Part shown: one piece after another, positions 1 to 11,857 of the stretch
Layout of the letters: each line of letters opens with the position of its first letter
How positions within the stretch are numbered: the first letter of the stretch is position 1
Source: Cyanophora paradoxa
Taxonomy: Eukaryota > Glaucocystophyceae > Cyanophorales > Cyanophoraceae
Direction of reading: 5' to 3'
DNA: 64,000 nt
Assembly (NCBI GenBank): GCA_004431415.1
Contig: QPMI01000657.1
Location: 186,001 to 250,000 of the forward strand
Program-made: the position numbers and the translations under genes
Notes under the pieces: generated by a model
What the model was told of the DNA's origin: nothing
The model's input: the letters and a program-made list of their open reading frames with translations, nothing else
Databases searched by the model: none

Positions 1-3000
1 CCTGCCACGGCCCTCCTGATCACGGTCCGGTCCCCTCGTCTGCTCCAAGCTTAAATTAAACGTAGAGCCTGATTCGGGGCAGACGCCGCTGCTGGCGGCG
101 TGCGCGCGGGGCCACTACGAGTGCGCGGCGCTGCTGCTCGAGCGGGGCGCGGACGCGCGGGAGGCGGCGGCGCGGCGGGAGGGCCCCGGCGGCCTCGCCC
201 CGCTCCCCGCCGCCCTGGAGGGCCTGGGGCTGGCCGAGGACGGGCGGGAGGAGGCGGGGCGCTCGGCCCTGGAGCTCGCGGCGGCCGCCGGCTCCGCGCG
301 GCTCGTGCGGCTCCTCGCAAGGCACGGCGCCCCCGCCGAGCGCCCCGCGCCCCGGAGCCCGAGCCCGACCCCGCGAAGCCAAAGCCGAAGAGGCAGGCGC
401 CGCCGCCGCCGCGGTGCGCGCACAGCTCGGCGCTGGGGCTCGCCGTCGCGCGCGGCCACGCGGCGGCGGCGCGGGCGCTGCTCGCCCTGGGGGCCGACCC
501 CGCGAACCCCCTCGCCCTCGCCTGGCGCGACCCGAGCCGCGGCTTCTACGGGCCGGGGCCCGTCAAGGGCCGCTCGGCCCTGCAGGCCGCCGTGCAGCGG
601 CGGGACCTGCCGCTCCTCGTGGCGCTGCTCGAGCGGCTCGGGCCGGACGGCGGCGAGGCGAAGCGGGCCGCCGTGTGCCTCACGGGGGACGACGGGCAGA
701 GCTGCCTCTACCAGGTCCTCGCCGGGGAGGACGGCCGCCGCTCCGGGGCCGGAAAGGGCGGCGCCGCATTTGCGGCCGAGGCCCCGCGGCTGCTGCTGGC
801 GGCGGGGGCGGATCCCTTCCGCGTGGAGAACGCCCCCGAGCGGGGCGAGGCGCGGGGCAGGCGGCCCGAGAGCTGCCTCGCCCGCGCCGCCGCCGCCGGC
901 CCCGCCGGGACCGCCCTCCTCCGGCGAGCCCTCCCCTTCCTCCCTTTCTCTCGTCCGCCTCTCATCCCGGGCCGCTCCCAGGGCGCTGAAGGACGCCGGA
1001 GTGGCGGCCCCGCGGACCCCCGACTCGACGGCGGCCCTCGCCGCCGCCGTCTCCGCACGCTCCCTCGAGTTCGTCAGGTGTGCCCCAGGCGCCCTCGCCT
1101 CTTTAGTTCGAACTCTGAAGTTACCTCCAATCTTTAGGCTGGCGCTGGAGCTGGGCGTCTGCCCCTCGTTCGCCCTTCTCGGCGAGGAGGCCATGCGGGG
1201 CCGCGGGGCGGAGACGCCGCCCCTCCTCGCCGCGGCGATGTGCCTGCGGCGGGGCAACCGCGGGGCCGACGCCGAGGCCCCCGACGAGCAGCAGGCCGCC
1301 GAGTGCCCTCCACCCCTTTCCCTCCAATCTACGTCTCCGCCTGACTTCCCTTATAAATTAGCGCGCTGGAGATGGCGCGGCTGCTGCTGGAGGCGGGGGC
1401 GCCCCCCGACGAGGCGGCCCCCGAGCAGGAGTCCGGCTGGGGCCGGCGCAGCGACGAGCCGCGGACGCCCCTGCAGGCCGCCCTCGAGTCGCCGCTGGGC
1501 CTGCCCCTCGCCGAGCTGCTCATGGCGCGGGGCGCCCCGCTGGACGCCGCCGCCCTCCGCTACGCCGTCCGCTCGCGCTTCGAGCCCCTCGCCCGCGCCG
1601 TCTTCGCCCGCGCCTCCCCCGAGACCGTGCGTGCACCCCCTCAATTATTCGGGTCTCGGCCGGACTCGAACCCGCGGCCTCGGATTCGAAGATGGCGGAG
1701 TTTGTGCGGGGGGCGCCCAAGGCGGCGGCGGAGCTGGTGAAGGGCATCCGCATGGAGGACCCCAGCCCGCTCCCCGTCCTCCAGGCCCGCCCCAAGAATC
1801 GCGGCATGATTTGTTTTGAGTGATCTGTACCCGGCAGGTGCTGCGGGAACTGGCCGGGGACGGCGTGCTGGGCCACGGGCAGGTCCTCCTCCAGGTCGGC
1901 CCCGCCCTCGGAATTAGATCTCGCGGGTGGCTATGGCTCCCCGGCCCGGCTGCTCTGTATCTGATCGCATCTATACACCCCGGGGCGGGGCGGCAGGTGG
2001 CGCAGGACTCGACGCCCAACCGCGGCAGCGGGATGGAGTTCATGAACACCCGCGACGTCATACAGTGCGCGCCCCCCGCAAGATCTAGAGCTGGCGCTAG
2101 CTTTTTCGTTGGGGCTTTCGAGCCTGCTCCGCAAACTTTCCTCCCCTCGGCGAACTTAGCCTCCGCCCCCCTCCCGCTGAATCGGGCGGTGGCCAGCTGG
2201 CTGCTGGCGTGGGAGGTGGAGGCGTGCGAAAAGCGGGGCGGCGGGCCGCCCCCGCTCGAGACCGAGGGCCAGCGCAGCGACCGCGAGGCGGCGTGCGCCC
2301 CCTGCCGAGCCGAGCCCGGCCCCCGCCCCCTCCCCCTCAGGCCTGGGCAGGATCCTGTGGTCGGTGGCGGCGATCGTGCAGGACGCGCAGTCCGCCTCCA
2401 GCGTCCCCTTCCTCAGGCCAGGCCCCCGCCCCGCCCCGCGCGCCCCGCCCCGCCCCGCCCGGGCGCCACTGAGGAGGGTGCACGTGCGGGGGCAGGATGG
2501 CGCTCGACCTCGCGCTGAACGAGGGCGCCCACGCCGACCGCGCCCTCGCCGAACGCTTCCGCCAGGCCCGGCCCCGCCCCCGCGCCCGCCGGCCCGCGGC
2601 CGCCCCCTTCTCAATCTAGCCCGGCGGCGGCGGGGGCGGGGCAGTTCGACGCGACGTCGCCGGGGTACGGGCTGTACGGGGAGGCGGGGGCGCTGCGGGC
2701 GGTGGAGCGGCGGGTGGAGGCGGCGCGGGCGGAAGGGGGCGACCCGGACCCCGCCGACGAGGCCCTCGCCGTCCGCGAGGTCCGATGACCTCTCAAGCTT
2801 GCAGTCGCTGCCGCCTTCACTTCGCGTCTCTATTTGAGCAAAACTAATTATAATCTAGGCCTGAGAGGTTTTGTTCTTAGTTTGCTGGCCGATGTTTCTA
2901 ACATTAGCGGCCTTCGTTCTAGCTCAGGCCTAGCTATAGGGTCTCCGTCGCCTCGCCTTGTTGCAGCCTTTTTTGAGCCGGAGCGCAGGCGTGCCGGCTG

Positions 3001-5696
3001 GGGCTCCGCCTCACGGCCGCCCGCCTCGCCCGCGCCGCCGCGCCCTCCCGCGTCGAGTGCGTACCCGTCTCTCCCGCCCTCCTCCCCCCCCTAACAGAAC
3101 GCAGCGAGCCGGATGCGGAGGGGCGCACGGCGCTCTACTACGCGGTGGAGTGGGGCCCCCCGATGCTCGCCGCCTGCATCGCCCTCATCCGCAAGGGCGC
3201 GCCCCCTCCCCTCCCTGTGTACCGAACGGCCCTCACCCGCGCGGGCAGGGGCGGACGCGGGGCGGGCGGTGGGCGAGGGCCCCACCCGCCGCACCGTCCT
3301 CCAGGCTCGGCCCCGCCCCCCTCCCCCCTGCCCTCCCCTTCTTGGCCTCGAGCCGGCGGGCAGGGGCACAGCGACGTGAAGTTCCTCGCGGCGCTCAAGC
3401 GCGCCTCCGGCCTCCGCGACGTCTACATATGGTGCGCCCAAGGCCCGAAGCTCGTGTTTGCCTCCCGTTTACTTGCGCTGTTTGCAGCCGGGAGGAGGAG
3501 GGGGAGGGGGCGGCGGCCTTTGCGGCGCGGCTGCGGGTCGGCCTCGAGACCGCCCACGTCACCGTGCGCCGCGGCGGCCCCTCCCTTCGCGGCTGGTCCC
3601 TTGCTCGGCGCCTCCGATCCGCTCAACCCGGCCTCGAAATGCAGTGCCTGGAACCGGAGGAGGAAGGCGGCGCAGGCGGCGGCGAGCCCGGGGCTGCATC
3701 CGGATCCGCGTCGGACCCCTCCGCCGTGCGCGCGCTGCTGCCTGCCTCAAAGCTCTGGTCGCCGCCGCCGGCCTCAGCGGCTCCGCAGGCGGAGCACCTG
3801 CGGCGGGTGGCGGCAGTCATCTTCGCCGTCTCCCCGGCCGCCTGCGCCTCCGCCCGCTGCCGCGCCGAGCTCGCCGCCGCCCGCTCCCTCGGCAGGCCCG
3901 CGCGCCCCTCCAATTGCAAGTTAGTCGGTCAGTGAGACGGTCGGTTAAGCTCGCGCCGCAGGACGGTGCTGCCGGTGTGGCGGGAGAAGGCGGAGCTGGA
4001 CGACCAGATGCAGGTCCGCCCACGCCGCCGCCCCGCCCCTCCTCTCCGAAGCCCTCTTCTCAACGCGACCGGTCGAAGGGGTTCCTCCTCAAGCAGCAGT
4101 TCGGCGCGCCCCCGGCCCTCCCCGCCCATGCGAAGCACTAGCAAAGCGCTGACGGGGCGGCCCTCCTCTGCGGCAGCGGACTTCACGAGCGGGGCGCTGC
4201 TGGAGGCCGGCCTCCCCGCCTTCGCCCTCACCGTCGCCCAGAAGGCCCGCCGCCCCCGCCCCGCCCTCGCCCATCGATGACCCCGCGTCTGCTGAGCGCG
4301 GGCTCTGTGCAGGTGGGGGCGGGCGGGGGCGCGGCCCCCGCGGCGGCGCCCTCCGCCGCCGCCGAGCTCGCCGCCCTCCCCGAGGCCCGGTGCGCCCCCC
4401 AGCTCCCCACCCTCTCTCTCCCCTCCGCCCTGCGACGGGGCCGCGGGGCGGGGCGGGCAGATGCGACGCGGCGGGCGAGGCGGACTTCCTCTTCCTCTGG
4501 TGCTCCCCCGCCGTGCGGCCCCGCCCCGCCCCGCCCGCACCCCGCGCCCGTCGCCTCCGCCGAGGCATTGGGGCAGGACGCGGGGGCGGCGGTGCGGGTC
4601 GCGCGGGCCCTCGCGCGCCGCGGCCTCCGCTGCTGGACCGAGTGCCCCGTGCGCCCGCCCCGCCCCGAAGCGCCAGCGCCGCGCGTCGATTTCGCGAGCC
4701 GACGCGTGCGCGCCGCGCCTGCAGGGCGTCGGGGAGGCCTCGGGCGGCCAGGACGCCGGCGCCGCCGACGTCGGCGCCCTCGCAGCGGTACTCCCCTTCG
4801 CCCCCCCCTCCCGCCTCCCCACCCTCCCCTCCCGCCCTGAGGAGATAGAATTCTAAACTCGCCACCCGACCGCCGCCGCCGCGCAGGTCCGGTGCCGCGC
4901 CTTCGTGCCCCTCCTCTCGCCCTCCTCCATCGGCGACCCCCTCCTCCGCGATCGCATCCAGGTACCCCCCCCCCCCTCCGGGGTCCCACGCGTGCCCCTG
5001 CTCGCGTTCCATTGTACCCCCGCAGCTGGCGGAGCTGAACAAGCGGCCGATCCTGCCCCTCCTCCCCACCGACATCCCCGTGCGTCCCTCCCGTCCCACG
5101 TACCCCTCCCCGGTTCGAAAAAGCGGTACCCCTAGGCCCCGGAGGGCGTGCCGCCCGACGCGGAGCCCTTTGCGTACGTCACGGCCGGCAACGTCGCCCT
5201 TTTCGCCGTGCGCCCGTTTCGATATCGGATGAACCTGTACCCCCCTCTGAATTGAAGGTCGAGTGTACCCCAGAACCTCGACCGGCTCGTCGACTCCGTC
5301 CCGGGCCTCGCCCCCACCCCGCCGCCCCGCCCCCGCCCCGCCGCCCCAGCCGCCGTCGCCCCGGCCCCCGCCGAGCAGCCAGCGCCGGCTGCTGCTCCGG
5401 AGACGCCTCGAGCTCCGGGTGCGGGCGCGGCGGCTGCGGCCACTGAGGCGCGGGAGCTGGAGGAGCGGCGGCGCCGAGTCGCGGAGGCGCGCGCCCCCCG
5501 CTTGCCCAGGTCTCTCGCGATCGCTCTGACTCGACCCGATCAGCTGGAGGCCCGGGTGAGGGAGGCCGAGGCGGCGGGGAAGGGGGCGGCCCCGCCCCGC
5601 CGGCCCGGCACCGGCCGCGGGCCCGGGCCCCGGCGCGCCCTCCGCGGGCCCCGCGCGTGCGGCCACTCCGGCCTCCAAGGCCTGCGCCGTCATGTA
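1..5696 (+). CDS. Ankyrin-repeat protein with C-terminal TIR-like domain (5' end outside window)
   Basis: Multi-exon gene. Seen: ankyrin-type repeats from about 68 (TPLLAACARGHYECAALLLE at 83-142), continuing near 415-800 (LGLAVARGHAAAARALLALG), 1362-1626 (LEMARLLLEAGAPPDEA) and about 3110-3200 (GRTALYYAVEWGPPM). The 3' exons read ALARRGLRCWTE, then ADVGALAA, CRAFVPLLSPSSIGDPLLRDR and LAELNKRPILPLLP, a TIR-like pattern, joined by phase-0 GT-AG introns (about 4642-4725, 4789-4886, 4962-5025, 5083-5135, 5208-5273). A Pro/Ala-rich tail with a short charged helix follows. Introns include GT-AG 1078-1137 and 1303-1361 and GC-AG 1785-1837. The frame slips by one base near 345 without a recognisable intron. 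The known family role of ANK-TIR proteins is protein interaction and signalling or NAD-directed activity; whether this TIR is enzymatic is not evident. The middle (about 1840-4450) is only partly resolved into exons. Confidence 0.72.
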
Positions 5697-6687
5697 GGGC
5701 GATCATGCTCTGCGGATTTTTTTTTCAGAAGGCATGGCATCGCGTCCCGCGCGGCGGCCTGATCATTGGATAGAAGTAGTAGAAGTAGTAGAAGAAGTGG
5801 TAGAAGTGGCGCTGGGCATTCATCGAATCTCGCACCGCCATCACGTCCCACGCAACTTTAACGGCCCCTAACAGCGCTGCAGGTTAAGCACAGCGCGCGC
5901 GACAGCGTCGAACAAGAACGGAAATCAGATCGTGATCGCGATCGGTGTCCTGGAGGGTTGAGGCCTGCAAAAATTGCTCAATTGCAACCTGCGCGGAAAT
6001 TTCGCGACGCGAAAATCGCGAAAAGCACCTGAAGCGCGGGACTAAAACCCTCCGCTGTAGCTGCGCGCGTCGCACGTGGTCGCGGCCGAAGAATGTTTGG
6101 CAGAATATGTCGGTGCATGCGCCTCGACCGTCGGACATCGGAAAGCTGATCACGAACGAGCACCATTTTCAGGAATCAGGGGATCAGGAATTCGAATGCA
6201 TGATCGAGCTGAAAGCAAAAGGGGGCAAGGCGAATTCGAAGGGGGCAGGGCAGGGCCGAGAGGGCAGGCGGTGCATGCCGCGGAATTTTAATTTGCGGTT
6301 GAATGTTGCCGGTCCTGATCATTCAAATGATTCGCGAATCAAATGCATTCGGTCGATAAACAAAGCCGATCGTCAAGAGCTACTAGCGGGATTGACGGCG
6401 ATCGGGGTCCGACAAAAAGCAGTGGAAATTTACAAGCGCGTGGTCCCTGGATCGTCGGGCGCGCGCGGCAGGGCCCGCGCTCTCCACATCTACATATCGT
6501 CCGCCAGCGTCGCCGGCCGCCAGCGTGCGATCGCGAGCTCCTTGAGAAGTTCTGCGTAGTGCGTGGAAAATGAAAAATCAGTCGAATTCGAATTCAGTAA
6601 ATAAAGTCGCCGGTCGCGGGAATTCGCAATAAAGCATTTCATGATCTGACCGTTGGCCTCCGACCGGCCAATCTCTGCCTGGTACGT
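5697..6687. other. Intergenic stretch, no convincing gene
   Basis: Lower GC than the flanking gene. A GAAGTAGTA-type microsatellite lies at about 5771-5810. An open frame of 204 codons at 5945-6559 (+) shows no domain I recognise and no paralogue in the window, so I do not call it a gene. Confidence 0.6.
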
Positions 6688-7411
6688 TTACGTATACGTA
6701 TACCGGAAAAGACCGACATCGACCGTGATCAGCGCCTAGAAAATCAAGACGTGCGAGCACGCGCACCTGCGCCAGCTGGACTTTCATCTCCTGCAGCTTC
6801 AGCTGAGCAGCGCAAGTGAGTTCTGGAAATCGGCACCATGAATGCCCGCGGCACCTGCGCCTCGCCGATGGCAGCCATAAGCTGGCGCTTCTCCGTTTCG
6901 CGCTCAATCTCAGCATCCGCGAGGCTCTTGACACGCTCCTTCAGATTGACGTTCTCTTGCCGCAGTCCCAGCAGTGAGATCTCGTCGCTCCGCGCGCGCT
7001 CCAACAGCTCCTTGACGTAACGCGCCGACGCCTCCAGGTCTGCGGCGGGTGCGTGCGAAAATCATGTTGGGCGAATTTGTTTTGGAGCAGCATCCGCAAA
7101 TTTCCGCAGCTCGCTGCCTGTACATGTGCACCCTTTGACATCAGGAGCTTCTCGTGACCAAGCAGCTTCGCACGCGCCGCGGTCTCGGTGGCCAGGAGCT
7201 CTTCATTTCGGCCCTCCAACTGCGAGAGCGGTCGCGGCGCCTCGGCGCGCGCCTCGGGAGAATTTTAAGAGCGCCGGCACCGGCGCCGCGGGAATTTTAA
7301 GCTGCAGCCATGGCCACGTGCACGCACCGCGAGACGCCGGGAGAGCTGCGCGAGGCGGTCGGTGTTGTTTTCTATGGCGTCCAGCTGCAGCGCCGTCGAC
7401 GTCGTTTCCAT
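6688..7411 (-). CDS. Small coiled-coil protein, five exons
   Basis: Model: complement of 7411-7328, 7219-7132, 7039-6855, 6802-6767 and 6735-6688, 441 nt giving 146 residues. All junctions keep phase. Donors are GTGCGT, GTGCAC, GTGCCG and GTGCGC, acceptors CAG or TAG; introns are 108, 92, 52 and only 31 nt. The protein starts METTSTALQLDAIENNTDRL and is almost wholly helical and charged, with heptad-like stretches (ELLERARSDEISLLGLRQEN, LKERVKSLADAEIERETEKR), so a coiled coil is likely. There is no catalytic motif, signal peptide or membrane segment. The last exon ends in a short hydrophobic/Tyr-Thr tail before TAA at 6690-6688. Function unknown. The ATG chosen is the first one in frame upstream of the 108-nt intron. 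Confidence 0.68.
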
Positions 7412-9415
7412 CGCTGCTCGCGTGCTGATGATCGAAGCGGTCTTAAACTAAACGAGTACAGCCCCTCTCCGGATCTTTCCTCTCCGGATCCAAAGAGCAT
7501 TAATATATTTTCTCTCGAGCCCAGCTAGCCAGCCATTCGAAATACGGATAACTTATAAATTATATACTAAGTTATAACTTATTACTTAAGACGCAAGCGG
7601 ACACTTGCGAAAAAAATCGGGTTAACACGGCCGGCTGAGCTTGCAGTTTCGATTCAGTTCCCCGTTTTGTCGCACCCAATATGAACCCTCATGTGCGAAC
7701 ACGTCGAGTGTCGACATCGATATCGGCGTATACCGTATACGTAGAGTCGTAGACCCGACTCACCCCGACAGCTGCCGCAGCCACTAGCTGCTGCATGCCA
7801 GCTGCAGCCTGCAGGCTGCCAGCTGCAGGCGAACGCGATCATCGGATAGGCCTAGGTGGCATACTAGTACTAAGTTCGAATCGGCCGCGGACCACAGACC
7901 ACGGCGAGTCGACGTCGCGACTCGCGACTCGCGAATTCGAATCTCCCCAAAACGCTAGATTTACTCAGTTAATGTCGACGTCGACGTCGACTCGTCCCGC
8001 GGGCCGCGGCGTACGTGGATATCGATCGACGAACGTAGTTACCCAAAATGACGTCGTTCCCCAAAACGCTAGATTTTCAAGTTTGACATCGTTTGCAAAC
8101 GGAAACTACGTGGTGGCCATGGCTTATCCGCGGATAACGGAACTTTTTTGAAAGTAACGGAAAATGGCGGATACTAGTAACGGAAAGTAACGGAAACACA
8201 CCGTGACTGCAGTCTGCATGCAGCTAGCGCTGGACTAGTACCGTAGTAGTACGTATACTGCTGCTGATGTAGGCTTTATAAGCAGTCTTAGCTATAGGCT
8301 CTATAATAATTAACGCAGCTACAGCCCGCACTACGTATACGACATGCGCAGCCTGGCCATGGCAGGCTGCAGCAGCGCAGCTGCAGCTGTCATGAACGTT
8401 GCGCTCAGCAACCGTGTACGCACTGCTCCTGCTGCATAGATAGCGTCTGTACATACGTACGTGGCTAGCGCTAGCATAGGCGCTTGTCTTGAAGGAGCAC
8501 ATCAGCAGGCGAAGCCAACGCAGCGCTCGGCTAGCGGAAGCAGCGAATATTTCGAAGCTTAAGGCTCGAGGCGCCCGCCTATTAATGATGAATTCGAAGT
8601 AGCGAGGCTATTTAAATTTGAAGACAAAGAAAGACCGCAGTGCCCTGAATTCGAAGTCTAGATCTGGCATTTTTTCTGAGATACTGCGATGGGGCGATCG
8701 AAACCCCCGTACACGTACGGGTATGTATCGCGTTTCAAATTCATATGCATGCATATTTCACGCACAGACAGAGCCTGCAGCTGGAATTATTAAATGGGGG
8801 GGTGCGGGGGGGCTTGCCCCCCTGCTTGTGAATTAGTAAGAATAAGTGCGGGGACGAGCTAGGGCGCCTCTACCGGTCGTGGTCTCCGGCGCGGCGCTCG
8901 CTGCGGGCGAATTCGAAGGAGATGTAGAGCACCGCGGCCTTGGTGGATTCGATTCCAGGATTCGAACCTCTTGAAGCAATCCCGCCGCCAGGCCGGCCGA
9001 AGCAATCCCGCTTCGAATCCCAGCGTGGTCGTTGGCCCAGTGGGGGGTTTGATGGTAACCCAACGCTGGGCGGACCCCATAGCCGCACTCACTGCAGCTG
9101 GACCCGAAAGGCCGAAGGTCACCGGGTGGGGGCGGTCCTGTGCGTTCCCATAAGAACACCCATAAGAACATATACATAGGGAGAAGGCTGTGCGAAGAAG
9201 GATAATCGCCCCAGTACGGCCGCCGGGCCCGGCCCGGCCCGAGAGCCCCTTTTTTGAAGGCGGGGAGAGCTCGAGGCCAAGGGAGGAAGAATGCATATGG
9301 GTGGGGGGAAAGATCTTTCTAGTCGGGGTGGGGGGATGGGTGGGGGGAAGAATGCATGCGCATGGGTGGGGGGATGCTGCCAGGCTGGCCATGGTCGGGG
9401 GAGTTGGGGAGAGCG
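7412..9415. other. Intergenic DNA rich in short palindromes
   Basis: No gene supported. Contains many self-complementary words (GTATAC, CTGCAG, TCGCGA, TTCGAA, CATATG), the phrase CCCCAAAACGCTAGATT twice (about 7946 and 8060) and several GTAACGGAA words around 8130-8200. A hairpin-forming inverted repeat CCCAGCG/CGCTGGG lies at about 9021-9070. A (-) open frame of 177 codons over 8859-9392 is not convincing. Confidence 0.6.
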
Positions 9416-9420
9416 GCCGT

Positions 9421-9427
9421 TATATAA
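9421..9427 (+). promoter_or_regulatory. TATA-like element of F-box/LRR gene 1
   Basis: TATATAA lies 42-48 bases upstream of the ATG at 9469. The paralogue at 31640 also has a TATA-like word (TTTATAATTT, about 31578) upstream of its start. Role inferred from position only. Confidence 0.4.
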
Positions 9428-9468
9428 TCAGGAGAGCGGCGCCGGCAGAACGAAGTCGGAAGCAGCGA

Positions 9469-11307
9469 ATGTCGAGCGCGCGCCTTCCAGACGCGGTGCT
9501 TGCTGACATTCTGCAGTGTCTTGACATTCCGGAGGCCGAACTCGGAACGAGTTCGCGCCGTCGCGAAATCGTGGCGGCGCGCCGTGGAGAGCATTGAATG
9601 GACGCGGGTTAGCGTCAGTTCAGCATTGCCGGCGGTGTTCGACGCTGTTGCGGCGCTCATTGATGCTGGGAAGATCAAATTGCAGCAGGAGGTGGTAGTG
9701 TACATCAATATTCAAAGCGTGCTCGGCGCGGGGAATTCGAATACAGCTGAGCTTCTCGGCGCGGTATCTGGTCTGTTGTGCAGTGTCAGCGGCTGCGAAT
9801 CCGTAGCAAATCTATCTGTTAATCTCTCCGCGAGCAGCTCCGGCCGCAGCTATTCGCCAACCCTGAAAAGAGATGTCGAGGACCCACTCTACTCGTTATT
9901 TTGCGGCTCTCTTGTCGGCCTCCAGGCACGGCCTGACGCGCTCATTAGCTTCTCGTTTCGCTCGTGCAATTCCCGCTACATTCCGCAAAACGAGATATAT
10001 GGTTCGGAGTTGCGCGAAGCCCTCCGGCCTTTCCGTCGACTTCGGACGCTAGTAATTCCGAATCTCGATATAGTCGCCGAAACAGCGCGTGTCATTGCGG
10101 AGTGCTGCACCGCACTCAAGTCCATTACGTTCAGACCATCTTCCCCAGATGCCCTTGGCGCTCTCTCCTCTCTTCACCTCGAGGAGCTGTCGACTGTCGG
10201 CACAGCAAACATTGGTGATGGGATTCACTCATTGGCGGCGGGGGCTACCAGAACCACTCTGCGCGTCCTGGCATCTGCAAATTGGTGCGGTACACATGCT
10301 TCATTGCAATTGATACCGCCCGCGGCCGTCCGACGGTCTCTTCCAATCGCTCATATATGGTGCATGGTGGTCGATCGGGACGTCGACCGGGCGTGGTGCA
10401 TGCGCAGCCCGATTGAGCTTTCTGATATCTCCATCCAAGCTTTATTGCAAATGGAGGCTCTCAAGAAAGTCGAGGGAATATGCCTTGTCCGTCCTTCGAA
10501 TTCGTATCACTAGTACTGTCTCGCCGATCGCGAGTCGCAATCAATATCGCAGTTCAATATCTGCAAGATAGACTTATATCGCTGCGCATGCACAGATCTC
10601 CAAACACGTTACTCCCGATGGAGTGCGGGCGCTTGGAACCGGTGTGGCAGATATGTCAAACGGAAATAAAAAAGATCGGTTTCCCAAGATTTATTTTGAG
10701 TTTTCCTTTGCGGACATGATTGAGAGTCGGACCTACCCCGCAATGTGCCAAGCGCTTGCGGAGACCCTGCAGCTGCTTGCCGTGCAGAATATGTCTCAGC
10801 ACATGCTAAAAAGCTTCTCCGCAAAGATCCGCTTCGAAGATAGTGGTAAGTGTACTATTCTGTATGACATTGAAATTCGAATTCGTTAAAACGTTGCAAT
10901 TGCCAAATGAGCGATTATGCCAAAAACAGTTTAAGCAAGTCTATATATTGCGATGCTCGCTTCTGAGAGTGTTACGTGTCGCAGATGGGGAAAAGGAAGC
11001 TGTTGCCAATCTTCTCGCAGCGGCACATATACAGCATTGCTGCTTTTTCTTCATGGTGACACCACGCTCCATTCGATCCTTGTGCGATGCTATTCTCACG
11101 TCACTGCGACTGAGCGGCATAGCTGCTTATGCATATGCATCCGAGTCTCGGCTACGGCTTTCAATTCACGCCCTGATTGATAACATCACCGGAGCAAGTT
11201 CGCTTCTGGTGCTGCAACGCTTCTATATATTTTCCACACATTTATACAAAATTATGCTCGATCCGACTATCCAATCAATCGTTTTTGCTTCTGTAACTAA
11301 GTTATAA
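9469..11307 (+). CDS. F-box/leucine-rich-repeat-like protein, copy 1
   Basis: ATG at 9469 opens LPDAVLADILQCL, then in another frame RVRAVAKSWRRAVESIEW: an F-box-like pattern with a frame break between the halves at about 9540. LRR-like text follows (ALRPFRRLRTLVIPNLDIV at about 10017, ALKSITFRPSS, SLHLEELSTVG). An intron starts at about 10486, at the same place as in the paralogue at 31640-33948. Exon 10600-10845 ends in a GTAAGT donor, and probable further coding text runs to a stop at 11307. F-box proteins usually recruit targets to SCF ubiquitin ligases; that role here is inferred from family. The paralogue aligns through the LRR region (ELREALRPFRRLRTL with ELQAALAPFGALRTL). Exon limits after 10850 are uncertain and the frame break may be an assembly error. 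Confidence 0.55.
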
Positions 11308-11601
11308 TTGTAATCAATTACTTTTTTTTGGTGAATTACCGGCCACAGCTGCAGTCTCTAGACACCAGCACTGCGGGGGCTGCCCAGGGGGCATAGAGAC
11401 AAAAAAGCGAAATAACTAAGACAAGAGCACGAAGAAAGATAAGACAACTTGGCAAAGAGCCATAATCGACAATAAAAAAACAGAGCTCGAGACAGATCGA
11501 GAAGAGACGATAAATAAACCAGACCGAGCAGATCTAGGGACAGAGGATGACTGACACGAAGAAGAGCCAGAGATAGAGATACCATCAATATCGGAAGGAA
11601 T
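11308..11601. other. A/G-rich intergenic DNA interrupted by the retrotransposon
   Basis: Low-GC, purine-rich stretch (many GAAGA, GAGACA and AATAA words). It continues after the 3' LTR at 30296-30390, so it is the pre-insertion target. The last five bases (11597-11601, GGAAT) are the left target-site duplicate. No gene seen. Confidence 0.7.
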
Positions 11602-11857
11602 TGTCGCGTGCCGCGATTCCCTCGGATTAGGCTAGCCGGCAGTCTATGCGTAGCCGCTAGCCCTAGTCTAGTGCTATCGAGCAGCTAGCTCTAGCACTCT
11701 CTGTATTCTGACTTAGCGCCGGGCGCGACTCCGTTTGGGGGTACGCGATCCCTGGACGGGTACACTTGTGAATAGACCACTTGTGCTCCCAGCTACAGCC
11801 CCAGCCCGTGCGTGACCGCACGGACGCTGCACCGGGTGGGAATCCTCTCATCCGACA
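11602..11857 (+). repeat. 5' LTR
   Basis: 256 bp, starts TGTCGCGTGCC and ends CATCCGACA, apparently identical to 30035-30290. It should carry the promoter, R region and polyadenylation signal, but I see no strong TATA box. Base composition is mixed, with CTAG-rich words. Confidence 0.95.

Noticed and set aside
115-1257. Long minus-strand open frames over the ankyrin gene and others in GC-rich exons
   Set aside because: Shadow frames of GC-rich coding DNA; the plus strand shows ankyrin repeats.
1651-1690. tRNA-like T-arm (GGTTCGAGTCC on the minus strand)
   Set aside because: No matching A box, anticodon arm or acceptor stem, and it lies in an intron of the ankyrin gene.
5945-6559. Open frame of 204 codons (+)
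   Set aside because: No domain, no paralogue and mixed composition; chance is as likely.
8938-9070. tRNA-like boxes (GGTTCGAATCC; TGGCCCAGTGG)
   Set aside because: The boxes are in the wrong order and strand relation for one tRNA and no cloverleaf forms; a simple hairpin explains part of it.
9469-9600. Tiny GT-AG intron (about 19 nt) to explain the F-box frame break
   Set aside because: Removing it shortens the F-box too much, and the paralogue does not need it; an indel is simpler.
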